The translations under genes and the position numbers were made by a program. Positions 17,863 to 29,555 of a stretch of 52,490 bases of DNA are shown here, piece after piece. How positions within the stretch are numbered: the stretch's first letter is position 1; each line of letters opens with the position of its first letter. The notes under the pieces are model-generated. The model was not told where the DNA came from, did not search any database, and worked only from the letters and a program-made list of their open reading frames with translations. This DNA comes from Planctomycetota bacterium (GTDB lineage Bacteria; Planctomycetota; B15-G4), in NCBI GenBank assembly GCA_029259745.1, contig JAJDEO010000021.1, forward strand, positions 1 through 52,490. Reading direction: 5' to 3'.

Positions 17863-18249
17863 TCACGGTGCTTTGGGGTCGACACGTAAATCGTGTCGAT
17901 CCTCGTGACCTTGGACACGGACGAGCCCCCAGTCCATGACGTAGACCTCGCCGAACGACCCGACCATCACGTTGGCCGGCTTGAGGTCGCGATGCACGAC
18001 ACCCTTGCTGTGTGCGTAGGCCATCGCCTCGCAGACCTTCTGCAGCACGCCGACGGCGCGCGTGACCGTCCAGCCGTCCTTCGCTTCGTCGACGGACCCG
18101 AAAACACGCTCGAGGTCGTGCCCGCGAACGCGTCGCATCGTGAAGAAGACCGCAGACGCAGCTCGGCGCCGACCTCGACGACCACTGAGAAGGTAGGTCG
18201 TCACGAACGCGAACGAGGCCGCGTCGCAAGCGACGCGGCCTCGTTGCAA
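17863..18249 (-). pseudogene. Ser/Thr protein kinase fragment
   Basis: Only the middle of a kinase domain is present. The part from about 18150 to 17900 shows [15 protein letters not shown], then [19 protein letters not shown] with the catalytic HRD loop and the metal-binding Asn, then VYVMDWGLV, where DWG replaces DFG. The Gly-rich loop, the catalytic Lys, the APE motif and the C-lobe are all missing, and the frame ends soon after DWG. The first residues are encoded by the hairpin downstream of katG, so they are not kinase. This is a decayed or partially deleted planctomycete-type kinase gene. Confidence 0.75.
18212..18245 (-). terminator. 16-bp perfect hairpin downstream of katG
   Basis: Positions 18212-18227 are exactly complementary to 18230-18245 with a 2-nt loop. 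It lies about 37 nt after the katG stop and is the natural transcription end of that gene. No T-run follows on the minus strand, so termination may be Rho-assisted or the hairpin may protect the 3' end. Confidence 0.65.
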
Positions 18250-18281
18250 ACTGCATTGATGAAACCTCGCGACGTGCGGCG

Positions 18282-21125
<2,844 letters not shown>

Positions 21126-23402
21126 TCAGTGTCCGAGTTGTTCGATCGCCGCCATCACCGCGGCGGGATCGACCTCGATGTCGATGAGCTGTTCATCGTC
21201 GTCGTCTCCGATCGACAACCTCGCGGGCGCCGGGATCTCGACACGCGTGCGCGCGGTGTCACCGTCGTGACCAGCGAGCGCGCCGGAGACGTAGAGCTGG
21301 TAGCTATACGTCCGGGCGACGTTGAAGTCGACGAGGGCTTCGCCGGCGCGGTCGAACCGAGCGTCGCCGACGTCCGTGAGCTGGGAGAGCACCCAGTTGT
21401 CGAAGCCGATTCCGGACCAGCAACGAATCCAGAGCACGTACGGTTCGGGTGGGATGGCGCCTGGGTCGGCGAGACGAACACGCACGCGGTGCGGCGACGG
21501 GAGAACGACGCGCGCGTCGCCAGCAAGCTCCGGGATCTGAACGGTGCGACGACCAGCCGCGCCGAACCACGCGATCACGGAGTCGTGGCGCGTTCGGATC
21601 GTGGCGACACCGGCTTCGATCACGAGGTCCGACGAGTCGCCGGTCTCGGGCGCCCAGTATGAGCCTGTCCCCTTCGCGATCGGCGCTCCGCCCTCGTCGA
21701 CGACATCCACGCGAAACTCGTTCACGAGCGACGCAATGTCGATCAGCGGAGCTGTGGCGTTCTCGCCGGCACCGACCTCGACGTCGTGCACGCTCGCAAG
21801 ATGGTCCCAGGAGAAGACGTCGTTCAAGCGCACCTCGACCGAGTAGCGCCCGGGGGGAAGGTCTTCGAACCGGTAGCGACCCTCATCGTCGATGCTCTGC
21901 GCCAGACCCGACCAGTGCACGTGCGACTTGGACGTCACCGGATCGGGGTCGATCTGCACGGTGAGTTCGTCCATCGCAAAGACCGCGCCGACGCGCACGA
22001 CGCCGCTCAGCGACGCCGCCGGCGTGAGCGACAGGTCGACCGCGGCGTTCGGAGCGTGGACGTCGGCAACCGCGCTTGGCGCGAAGCCCGACTCCTTGGC
22101 CTGGAGCCGCACCGACACCATCGCCGCGCGACTGCGCAACTCGTAGCGCCCATCGACATCTGTCTCGACCTCGAAGCGTTCGTGGAAAGCAGACTTCGAA
22201 GGCGGCTCGGCGAGCTTCGCGAAGGCATGGACAGAGGCCCCGGCGCGCGCATCACCGGAAGGACCGAAGACACGACCACGCACGATCAGTTCCTGCTCGC
22301 TGAGCTGAAGATCGCCGACGTCGAGCTCCTGCGGAGTGGTCGGCAGCAGACCTTCGTGCGTCGCATCGCGCGAGGGTTCGCCTTCGGGGTGCACAACGAG
22401 CAGGAAGCTGCGCCCGGCAAGTTTCCGCGGAGGGAGCGCAATCGTCCAGCGCGCGTCATCGTCGGTAGCGAGCACCGCTGTGTGTCGACCGACACGTCCG
22501 CCGCGTTCGTTCCGAACGTCGAGGTCGAGCACAACACGCGTGATCGCGAGCCGCTTGCCAAACTCGTCGAGCACACGGCCCGTGAGTGTCCCGCCACTGT
22601 CGGCTGCATGAAGCCGGACGGTGACGTGCTGTCCGGCAGCACGCGGCCCGTCGAACGTCTCGGGGCCGAGTGACCCGTTCCACGGGTGCGCAGCGGCGCG
22701 GGCAGTGAGCTGTCCCCCGAGACCAATGCGCGGGAAGACCGCGCGACCGCCCTGCGTCTTGCCCTCGAGGCTGTGCAGTTGCGGTCCCTGCGCTGCGTCA
22801 TCACCGTCTGGCGGCCGAGAACTCGCGGCGACGGCGCGCAGCCAGACGGACGACCCGTCGGGCACAGCGCCGCCTCCAAGCCCGCTGACCTCGACGGTCA
22901 CTGCGCCGGCGGGCGGGAAGAGAAGTTCGACCAAGGAACTCGCCGCGATCGTCGGGTCGAGCGGCACGTACGGCGCGGCGCCCCCGAGCACATCACCCAT
23001 GACGACCCAACGCCGCTCCGGCGCACTCGCCAGCGTGCTCGCGACGTCGGCGAAGTGCGCCATGCCGTCCGCGTCCGTTCGTGCCTTGGCGCCGTGCCGC
23101 CAGCGCTCGCCGTCGACGTCCCACCAACTCAGTCGCACACCCGCATCGGCAATCGGTCTTTGCTGGTCGTCCAGAGCGAGGACACGTAGCACGCGCGCGT
23201 CGGTGCCGACGACACGGTCGCCCAGCCGCGTCGGCGCCCGGTCAACGATTGCGAGCGGCGCCTGCGACTCGACCGACAGGTTCTGCTCGACGAGCGGAGC
23301 GACCACCGCAGGCGTCTCGCGCACCTCGGGATCGGAGGCCAGGAGCCACGCCACACCGACGGCGACGATCACGAGGAGAAGACCGACGAGGCGGGACGTC
23401 AT
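21126..23402 (-). CDS. Membrane-anchored or exported protein with repeated Ig/carboxypeptidase-regulatory-like domains
   Basis: A 758-residue protein. An N-terminal hydrophobic helix (LVGLLLVIVAVGVAWLLAS, residues 5-23) is a signal anchor or signal peptide. The rest is beta-rich with repeated carboxypeptidase-regulatory-like folds, for example 'LTGRVLDEFGKRLAITRVVLDL', 'VRGRVFGPSGDARAGASV' with 'tDvDGrYeLRS', and 'DDEGRYRFEDLPPGRYSVEV'. Such domains are structural or adhesive, and I see no enzyme motif. An upstream in-frame start would add 14 residues before the hydrophobic helix. The gene is single; its role in surface architecture is inferred. Confidence 0.75.
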   Translation of the reverse strand: MTSRLVGLLLVIVAVGVAWLLASDPEVRETPAVVAPLVEQNLSVESQAPLAIVDRAPTRLGDRVVGTDARVLRVLALDDQQRPIADAGVRLSWWDVDGERWRHGAKARTDADGMAHFADVASTLASAPERRWVVMGDVLGGAAPYVPLDPTIAASSLVELLFPPAGAVTVEVSGLGGGAVPDGSSVWLRAVAASSRPPDGDDAAQGPQLHSLEGKTQGGRAVFPRIGLGGQLTARAAAHPWNGSLGPETFDGPRAAGQHVTVRLHAADSGGTLTGRVLDEFGKRLAITRVVLDLDVRNERGGRVGRHTAVLATDDDARWTIALPPRKLAGRSFLLVVHPEGEPSRDATHEGLLPTTPQELDVGDLQLSEQELIVRGRVFGPSGDARAGASVHAFAKLAEPPSKSAFHERFEVETDVDGRYELRSRAAMVSVRLQAKESGFAPSAVADVHAPNAAVDLSLTPAASLSGVVRVGAVFAMDELTVQIDPDPVTSKSHVHWSGLAQSIDDEGRYRFEDLPPGRYSVEVRLNDVFSWDHLASVHDVEVGAGENATAPLIDIASLVNEFRVDVVDEGGAPIAKGTGSYWAPETGDSSDLVIEAGVATIRTRHDSVIAWFGAAGRRTVQIPELAGDARVVLPSPHRVRVRLADPGAIPPEPYVLWIRCWSGIGFDNWVLSQLTDVGDARFDRAGEALVDFNVARTYSYQLYVSGALAGHDGDTARTRVEIPAPARLSIGDDDDEQLIDIEVDPAAVMAAIEQLGH

Positions 23403-23489
23403 GAAGGGATTCCTGGCTGCGCGACGGAGGTTACCAGCTCTCAACCGTCGGCAGCCCGCCAGGTGACGCCCGAGTTTCGCGACCAGGCC

Positions 23490-24428
23490 TCACTCGTTGT
23501 CGTCGAGCACCGCGCGCGCCATCGCCAGTCGATCGCGGCGACGGCTGGGCAGCGTGTGCCAGTAGTAGGACAGCGCGCTGATCGAGATGGCCAGCGCCCA
23601 CGCTCGTCCGCGCAGCCACTCGGCGTCGCTTGCTCCGACACGAGCGCGGAACGTCGCGCGGGCAGGCGCGTCGAAGAGTTCCCAGGCGCCGTGGAGGTCG
23701 ACGGTTGGATCGCCGACGCCGAGCCCGCCGAAGTCGAGCACGGCACTCAGTCGTCCGTCGCGGAGCAACAGGTTTTCAGCGACGAGGTCGCCGTGAAACC
23801 AGCAGTGCGGGCCTGCGTCCGTGGCGCTCGGGAGTGTGAGTGCGTCGGTCCACATGGCCAGAGCGGCATCGAGGTCGAGATCGAAGCCTTCGAGCGTGCG
23901 ACATGTCTCGATGTTGAGTCGCGTCTGGCGGTCGAACACCTCGAGCGCGCAACCGCGATAGGAACGCAAGGACTCGTCGACCGCTGCCGACTCCGGCGGG
24001 TTGATGGCACGCAGCGCTTGGACGACGTCGGCCAGGTCGGCGGCGAGCAGCGCGCGTTCGCGCGTCGGCAACCCACCCGGAGACCACACTCGCGGGAGTT
24101 CCCCGTCCAACCAGCGAACGACCGACCAACGCTCCGGGTACCCGCGATCGGGCTCACCGAGCACGACGACCTCCGGGACCGCGACCGGAAGCCGAGCACT
24201 CATCGTTGCAACCCAGCGTGCCTCCTTGTCGATGCTCGCGCCCGCACCGGACTGCCGAGGAAGGCGGACCAGCAACGCATCGCCGAGGCGGAAGAGCGCG
24301 TTGGTGGAGCCGGACGTCGCGAGTTTCGTGAGCGGCAGCGCGGCGTACTCGGAACACTGACCATCGACGAGGCGCCGCACGAGATCGATGTCGAGCGCGA
24401 GCTCGTCGTCGTGAAGGCCGTCCGACAT
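23490..24428 (-). CDS. APH-family phosphotransferase
   Basis: A 312-residue kinase-like enzyme. It has an N-lobe with VRLPRQ around the ATP-site strand, and the catalytic loop FHGDLVAENLLL with HGD at 212-214. The metal-binding loop is LDFGGLGVGDP with DFG at 232-234, and a Glu-rich helical C-lobe follows. This is the aminoglycoside phosphotransferase (APH/CHK) fold. Substrates across the family include antibiotics, choline and homoserine-type small molecules, so 'resistance gene' should not be assumed. A TAGAGT hexamer at 24474-24479 (minus strand), about 45 nt upstream, could be the -10 box. Confidence 0.88.
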   Translation of the reverse strand: MSDGLHDDELALDIDLVRRLVDGQCSEYAALPLTKLATSGSTNALFRLGDALLVRLPRQSGAGASIDKEARWVATMSARLPVAVPEVVVLGEPDRGYPERWSVVRWLDGELPRVWSPGGLPTRERALLAADLADVVQALRAINPPESAAVDESLRSYRGCALEVFDRQTRLNIETCRTLEGFDLDLDAALAMWTDALTLPSATDAGPHCWFHGDLVAENLLLRDGRLSAVLDFGGLGVGDPTVDLHGAWELFDAPARATFRARVGASDAEWLRGRAWALAISISALSYYWHTLPSRRRDRLAMARAVLDDNE

Positions 24429-24749
24429 GCGGTGAGTTCACTCCCGTTGTCACAGTTCCCTGAGGCTCGCGTCACTCTACCGCGCACGCTGAGTTCGCCG
24501 CACTCGTTCGCTCGTCGCGCCTGATTCGCGCGTCGACGGCGTGCGCAGGGCTCGCATCCGCTTGCCCACATCGCCGAGAAACGACAGTTCACCTGCGGCT
24601 TCGGCGTCCGCGTTGCGAACGATCTCGGAGAATCCCCGTTCACCAACATCGGGCGGAACACCCGAGTTCCATCCACGCAGGAAGGAGCGACTGGCGCTCA
24701 GCCTGCGACGCAGCTCCTCGCTCGCGCTGCGTCGCAGGCCGTCTCCGTG
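24429..24749. other. Intergenic region between APH-type and FG-GAP genes
   Basis: No gene seen. It holds the FG-GAP gene's hairpin at 24701-24739 and the likely promoter of the APH-type gene near 24474-24479. Confidence 0.5.
24701..24739 (-). terminator. 13-bp hairpin downstream of the FG-GAP gene
   Basis: 24701-24713 pairs perfectly with 24727-24739 around a 13-nt loop. It begins 11 nt after the FG-GAP stop at 24750. No T-tract follows on the minus strand, so it is a probable but not canonical terminator. Confidence 0.6.
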
Positions 24750-26405
24750 TCAGCCGAGCACCCACTCCACGCCGCCGGTCATGGACCAGCCGCCTGGGGC
24801 GCCGGCGTCCTTGATGAACATCTGGAAGAACGCATTCAGTCCACTCAACGACGGGTCATCGGGCAGCTGCAGGTCGAGCGTCAGCTTGCCTTCGCCGGGT
24901 CCGGCCGGCAGTGAAAGCGTGTACGGGATCAGCAGGAGCACGCTGGGATCGACGAGCAGAGTGCCTTGCTTGAACGGGATCGAGGCGGCGGCCATACCGA
25001 TCACCATCGTTACGGGCGCACTGCCGAGACCGTCGAGCACCTGCAACGTCATCGGCGTCCCCGCCGCGGGGCATCCGCTGGACGTGAGGGTCGGCATGAA
25101 TCCGCCGCTGCCCGCCAGGCCGGTGCCGTACGTCTGCACCTGACCGTTGCAGACCCCCGAGAGGACGCGCACGGCGCCGGGGTCGTTCCAGAAGGCCGGC
25201 GTGGGGCAGCCGACGAGCACGTCGTCGATGCCATCGCCGTTCATGTCCGGGCCGCGCACGAGTCGCCCGCCGAGGTACTTGAACTGAGTCTCATCGGCGT
25301 CGAGGTGTGAGAGCTGCGTGCCGTCGATACCCGAGAGCAGCGCCAGCTGGCGGTCCCAGAAGACGCCGTGGCCGTACTGCACGACGAGGTCGTCGAGCCC
25401 GTCGCCGTTCGCGTCGGGCCACGAGCCGAGGCCGTAACCGAAGCTGCTCCACCCGACCGGCTGGTCGATGTGCCAGAGTTCAGTGAACGTTGCGCCGGAG
25501 AAGACCGTGACGCGGTCGTCGGGCGCGTCGCGTTGCGCGATCGCCAACTCGTCTACGCCGTCGCCGTTCATGTCAGGCATGGTGACGATCGTCGGTTCGG
25601 GGTACGCCACGCGCGTGTCGAGGAACTCGTGGATCAACGCGCCCGTCGCGCTCGAGTGGATGTGCACGCGGTAGTCGTTGAAAACGCCCAGCCAATGCTC
25701 CGAGGCGAGGGCGATGTCGGCGCGACCGTCGGAGTCGAAGTCGCCGGTGGGCGCAATGGTGTAGGCGAAACTGCTCACGCCGAGCGCCCAGGCAGGCAAC
25801 TCGAGCAGCAGCGCGCCGGTCCCGCTCGAGCGGACGACGACGGCCCGCAGACTCGACGAGGTGTGCCCGCGGGTGAACATGATGTCGCGTCGCCCGTCAC
25901 CGTCCATGTCGTCGAGAGCGTGCATGATCTCGCCGAGTTGCTGAGGACTCGTTCCTGACCACGACTGCAGCACCGCGCCGTTGGTGCCCGAGCGCAGCTC
26001 GACGCGCCCGGCCAAGCTCCCGCCGCCGACCGCCTTCACACGCGGGCTCGACACGGCCCAGTCCGGCACGCCGTCGAGGTTGATGTCACCCATCGCGGCC
26101 ACCTGTCGCCCGAACCAGTCGCCCGCGTTGGCCCCATTGAGCGCGAGCAGCAGCGAGTGGTCGAGACCCGAGCGGATTTCGATGCGTCCGGCATCGTTCC
26201 CCGCGGTGTTGTCTTCCTTATCGCCGATGATGTAATCGGCACGGCCGTCGCCGTTGATGTCGCCGAGGTTGGCGAGCGCCTCACCGTAGGAGTCGGCGCC
26301 GGGTCCGACGTGCACGCCGAGCAGCGCCTGGGACGAGCCGACGGCCGGCAAGCCACACGCGATGGCGAGGCTGGTGAGGATGAGGCGCGATGATGTCGTG
26401 AACAT
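24750..26405 (-). CDS. Secreted FG-GAP (integrin-alpha-like) propeller protein
   Basis: A 551-residue protein with a signal peptide (RLILTSLAIACGLPAVGSSQA). At least six FG-GAP/VCBS repeats are visible, each with a calcium-binding loop of the DxNxDGxxD type: LGDINGDGRADYIIG, MGDINLDGVPDW, DDMDGDGRRDIMF, TGDFDSDGRADIALA, MPDMNGDGVDELAIA, PDANGDGLDDLVV and PDMNGDGIDDVLVG. It should fold as a Ca-binding beta-propeller outside the cell. The C-terminal 110 residues are a divergent form of the recurring module (IPFKQGTLLVDP...GAPGGWSMT). GGAGGG lies 6 nt before the ATG. Ligand is unknown. It is divergent from the next gene, which looks like a shorter relative. Confidence 0.88.
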   Translation of the reverse strand: MFTTSSRLILTSLAIACGLPAVGSSQALLGVHVGPGADSYGEALANLGDINGDGRADYIIGDKEDNTAGNDAGRIEIRSGLDHSLLLALNGANAGDWFGRQVAAMGDINLDGVPDWAVSSPRVKAVGGGSLAGRVELRSGTNGAVLQSWSGTSPQQLGEIMHALDDMDGDGRRDIMFTRGHTSSSLRAVVVRSSGTGALLLELPAWALGVSSFAYTIAPTGDFDSDGRADIALASEHWLGVFNDYRVHIHSSATGALIHEFLDTRVAYPEPTIVTMPDMNGDGVDELAIAQRDAPDDRVTVFSGATFTELWHIDQPVGWSSFGYGLGSWPDANGDGLDDLVVQYGHGVFWDRQLALLSGIDGTQLSHLDADETQFKYLGGRLVRGPDMNGDGIDDVLVGCPTPAFWNDPGAVRVLSGVCNGQVQTYGTGLAGSGGFMPTLTSSGCPAAGTPMTLQVLDGLGSAPVTMVIGMAAASIPFKQGTLLVDPSVLLLIPYTLSLPAGPGEGKLTLDLQLPDDPSLSGLNAFFQMFIKDAGAPGGWSMTGGVEWVLG

Positions 26406-26635
26406 GGTGGTCCCTCCGGACGGCTCTGTGATCTGTGCGGGCGATGCAATGTGCTGAGCGAACCCCCGCGATTCACCCAGCACGAGATCCGGAGCGCCGC
26501 CGTCGTGGTCTCAGACGAATCGAATCCGTTCGAGGCACGCTCCTCGTGACGAGTTGAGCGCAGCCTCGCCGGGGCTGAGACCTCAGGCCGTTGAATCCGG
26601 ATCCGGACTCCAAGACCCTCGCCCCGGAGCCCGCG

Positions 26636-27421
26636 ATGTCCGCACACTCGACAGTTCAGCTCGCCGTCACCCCGCACGTGCCCGCCCGCCCCACCTCGAC
26701 GCCCACGACGCCTCGTCGCGCCGGCCTCGCGCTCGCCGTTGGTCTGGTCCTCAGCGTCCACGGCTTCGCCCAACTCGAACCGACGGGACATTGGACAGGC
26801 ACATACGATTACGACGGCATCGGCAACACGGTCGCCCTCGTGCGCGTCGTCTCCGGCGCCGACCCGGCCGTCGTGCTGCACGAGTCCATGAACGCTGCGA
26901 ACTCGGGCTACGGCCGACAGCTCGCGGGGGGCGACGTGAACCGCGACGGTCGCGGCGACCTGCTCGTGGGCGATCCGTGGGTGAACATCGATGGTGTGGT
27001 CGACATCGGCGCCGTCACCCTGTTCACCTCGACGTGCGTGGCCAGCTGGACCTCCGTCGGCACGGGTCTGGCCGGCACCATCGGAACTCCACGACTCAAG
27101 CCCGACCTCGGCACCGCGCCGGTGCTCGGGCAGGTCTTCGACGTCAATGTCAGCAACACGGCCGGTGTGCCCACGAGCAGCTGGCTGCTGGCGGGGCTGG
27201 CCGAGCTCTCACTGCCCTTCAAGGGTGGCGTCCTGCACACCGACCCGCTGGTCATCGTCGGTGTTCCCCTGCCCACCGACACGTCGGTGATTCCGCTGGC
27301 CCTGCCCGACGACGAGACGCTCTGCCACGTCGTGCTCACGACGCAGCTCGTCGTCCAGGACGCCGGTGCGCCCGTGGGCTTCGCCCTCTCGCCGGGCCTG
27401 CGCATGGTGCTGGGGTACTGA
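26636..27421 (+). CDS. Secreted short FG-GAP protein with the recurring C-terminal module
   Basis: A 261-residue protein. The hydrophobic signal (AGLALAVGLVLSVHGFA) is preceded by an unusually long Thr/Pro/Arg-rich N-region. The mature part has few FG-GAP-like units (for example GGDVNRDGRGDLLVGDPW), then the C-terminal module with LPFKGGVLHTDPLVIVG and 'VVQDAGAPVGFALSPGLRMVLGY'. The ATG follows GGAG at a 7-nt spacing; a TTG 45 bp upstream is less likely. It resembles a truncated paralogue of the divergently transcribed FG-GAP gene. Whether it is functional or a shrinking duplicate is uncertain. Confidence 0.72.
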   Translation: MSAHSTVQLAVTPHVPARPTSTPTTPRRAGLALAVGLVLSVHGFAQLEPTGHWTGTYDYDGIGNTVALVRVVSGADPAVVLHESMNAANSGYGRQLAGGDVNRDGRGDLLVGDPWVNIDGVVDIGAVTLFTSTCVASWTSVGTGLAGTIGTPRLKPDLGTAPVLGQVFDVNVSNTAGVPTSSWLLAGLAELSLPFKGGVLHTDPLVIVGVPLPTDTSVIPLALPDDETLCHVVLTTQLVVQDAGAPVGFALSPGLRMVLGY

Positions 27422-27434
27422 GCGCACCGCGCGT

Positions 27435-27932
27435 TCATGAAAGCCGCAGCAGCAGAACCGCGAGAACGACGGTCACGGCGCACGCGACGAGGGTGCGAAT
27501 CACATTCCAGCGATTCCAGCGCGGCTCGAAGGCCGACCTCGCCGCCCGCAAGGAGGTCGTGTCCATGTCCGCGATCGCCAACTTCTGCACGGTGTTGTTG
27601 AGGGGGATGTTGACCGTCGCGGTCGGCCCCTGCACGCCGAGGGTGGACAACGTCGCCGCGATGATCAGCAGCGTCCGGTCGTCCGCCGCGAGCAGCCCCC
27701 ACCCGAGGGCCAACGACACCAGAACCGCGACGACCGAGCCGAGCCAGACCACCATGAAGAGCGGCTGGTTGTCCTGGATCACGCCGTCGATCACCTGAAA
27801 CGCACGGAGAAAGTCGCCGTCGGCCAGGCGCGCCAGCCCCGGCATGACGACGACGGCGAAGGTGAAGACGAGTCCGGTCACGAGCCCAGACAGAACGGTG
27901 GCCGCGATCAGCGCACACTCGAACAACGACAT
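27435..27932 (-). CDS. DUF1772 family membrane protein
   Basis: A 165-residue integral membrane protein with four predicted helices: about 5-30, 55-75, 82-100 and 142-163. The family feature is VNIPLNNTVQ in the loop before the last helix, with an Arg/Trp-rich segment (EPRWNRWNVIR). DUF1772 includes anthrone-oxygenase-like proteins, but function in bacteria is generally unknown. The frame is open upstream, but the ATG at 27932 starts the first helix. It is convergent with the preceding secreted gene, with a 13-bp gap. Confidence 0.82.
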   Translation of the reverse strand: MSLFECALIAATVLSGLVTGLVFTFAVVVMPGLARLADGDFLRAFQVIDGVIQDNQPLFMVVWLGSVVAVLVSLALGWGLLAADDRTLLIIAATLSTLGVQGPTATVNIPLNNTVQKLAIADMDTTSLRAARSAFEPRWNRWNVIRTLVACAVTVVLAVLLLRLS

Positions 27933-28176
27933 GAAAGACCTCAAACAGGGAATCGTGGTCCCGTCTCGCGGAGGACGTGCCCTACCACGGTGCCAATCGA
28001 GACGGACACGTTGAACCCCGACATGCTGCCTCCCAAGCCCGGACTCCCGAGGGACCGTCGCGAGCCCGGAAAAGTCGCTGCCTTCAGGGCTTCGGTCAGC
28101 CCTTTCCCCCCGCTCCGTACTTGGAGTAGTCAGGCTTCGTCGTGCCGACGGGTTTGTGCTCCGGAGGGAGATTCTC

Positions 28177-28980
28177 ATGTCCAACTCGCGCCTCTTCCCG
28201 GCCGGTCAGCTCTCGATCATCGAACAGGGCGGTATCCGGGGCCTTTGCTACACACGGGTCCTCGACGACTCGAGCCCGCGGCCGATCGTCGAGAACGCGT
28301 GGTTCGTTCGAAAGCTGACGCCACCTCCACGCGCACCACTCGCCTTTCGGCACTCCGGCATGCAGCCGAACTCCGCTCTGGACGTCGACGACGTCCATGA
28401 CATCCTCGTCGATGCGTGGCAGCAGCTTGCCCTGCCCGAAGACGACGTTCAGGCCTGGGGCGACTACGTCACCGTGTTCGACACCATGGTGAGCGGCGAC
28501 CCCGAGGACTACGCGATCCCGACACCGCCGGCCTCCGGCTTTGCGACGGCGTCCAACACTGGCAATGCACGTCGCGCGCGGAATGGGGATGTGCGCCCCA
28601 TGGAGATGGACGGCGGCGAGATCTTCGCGTTCGACCCGTCACGCGGAAACCTCATCACGGCCCAGGCGTTCCGTCCGCTCGATGGCGGCTCCAGCCTCGC
28701 CGTGCTCGCCGGCGCCTCCTGGAACGAGTACTGGGTCCTCTCGGCAGACGCGCGTTCCGTCGACGCTCAGCACTCGTTGGTCGTCGAACCAGAACCATCG
28801 CCCTACGGTGGACTTCCCGCCTTCCTCAGCGGGATGATGACGCGCGTGAACGACGATGGCGCACACCTCCTCATCTCGACGGTGCTCAGCTACGGAACGG
28901 TGAGCTTCACCACGGGCAACGACGCTCGTGCGAAGGGCGCCTCCTACGAAGCCGAGTCGGAACATGGCGCAGGAGGCTGA
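28177..28980 (+). CDS. Unrecognised cytoplasmic protein preceding an ECF sigma gene
   Basis: A 267-residue protein with no signal peptide or membrane helix. I do not recognise the family. A helical region (about 68-100) is followed by beta-rich stretches, including SLAVLAGASWNEYWVLSA and AHLLISTVLSYGTVSF. GGAGGGAG sits just before the ATG, so translation should be strong. Its last 17 nt overlap the start of the sigma factor gene, which implies coupled expression. It may be a target, sensor or partner of the sigma/kinase pair, but this is only context. Confidence 0.72.
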   Translation: MSNSRLFPAGQLSIIEQGGIRGLCYTRVLDDSSPRPIVENAWFVRKLTPPPRAPLAFRHSGMQPNSALDVDDVHDILVDAWQQLALPEDDVQAWGDYVTVFDTMVSGDPEDYAIPTPPASGFATASNTGNARRARNGDVRPMEMDGGEIFAFDPSRGNLITAQAFRPLDGGSSLAVLAGASWNEYWVLSADARSVDAQHSLVVEPEPSPYGGLPAFLSGMMTRVNDDGAHLLISTVLSYGTVSFTTGNDARAKGASYEAESEHGAGG

Positions 28981-29551
28981 TCGCGCGTTCTCGGGGCGCG
29001 TCACGCATCTGCTCGAGCGGCTACGTTCCGGCAGCGAGCCTGAGCGCGCGGAGTTGTTCGAGATCGTCTACGCCGACCTGCGACGCATGGCGCGAGCACG
29101 CATGGCGCGCGTTCCCGCGAGCGACACGCTTCAACCGACGGCCCTCGTTCACGAGGCCGCGCTACGTCTGCTCGGTCGTGAGGCCGAGGCGAACGACCGC
29201 AACCACTTCCTCGCGCTGGCAGCGCGCGCCATGCGCGACATCATCGTCGAGCAAGCACGCCGTCACGGCGCGGCAAAGCGTGGAGGCGATTTTCAGCGCC
29301 TCACGCTGAGCGGTGAGTGGCTCGCTCGGGAAGGGGATGAACCACTCGACGCGCTCGTCGTCGACGAGGCGCTCACTGCGCTGGCTCACGTGGACAGCGT
29401 CGCCGCGCGGCTCGTCGAGCTGCGCGTCTTCGCCGGTCTGGGCGTCGCCGAGGTTGCCGCGGAGCTCGGGCTGTCACTCTCGGGCGTCGATCGACGCTGG
29501 GCCTTCGCGCGCGCCTGGCTCGCCCGCCGACTCGCCGCGGTCGAAGACTGA
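28964..29551 (+). CDS. ECF RNA polymerase sigma factor (TIGR02999-like)
   Basis: A 195-residue sigma-70-family protein. Region 2 contains 'ELFEIVYADLRRMARARMAR' and 'LQPTALVHEAALRLLG', signatures of the planctomycete-rich TIGR02999 group. Region 4 shows the helix-turn-helix 'AELGLSLSGVDRRWAFARAWL'. It should direct RNA polymerase to a small regulon. The kinase gene starts 4 nt after its stop, a standard pairing in planctomycetes in which the kinase may control the sigma factor in place of an anti-sigma factor. No anti-sigma gene is nearby. The ATG is inside the end of the previous gene. Confidence 0.92.
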   Translation: MAQEADRAFSGRVTHLLERLRSGSEPERAELFEIVYADLRRMARARMARVPASDTLQPTALVHEAALRLLGREAEANDRNHFLALAARAMRDIIVEQARRHGAAKRGGDFQRLTLSGEWLAREGDEPLDALVVDEALTALAHVDSVAARLVELRVFAGLGVAEVAAELGLSLSGVDRRWAFARAWLARRLAAVED

Positions 29552-29555
29552 GCGC

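Noticed and set aside
15971..17908. 645-codon plus-strand frame over the aryl-sulfotransferase-like gene
   Set aside because: Composition-driven shadow. The minus-strand frame has signal peptide and propeller motifs.
23490..24428. Aminoglycoside-resistance gene
   Set aside because: The APH fold is clear, but the family covers many substrates and no resistance-specific residues or mobile context are visible.
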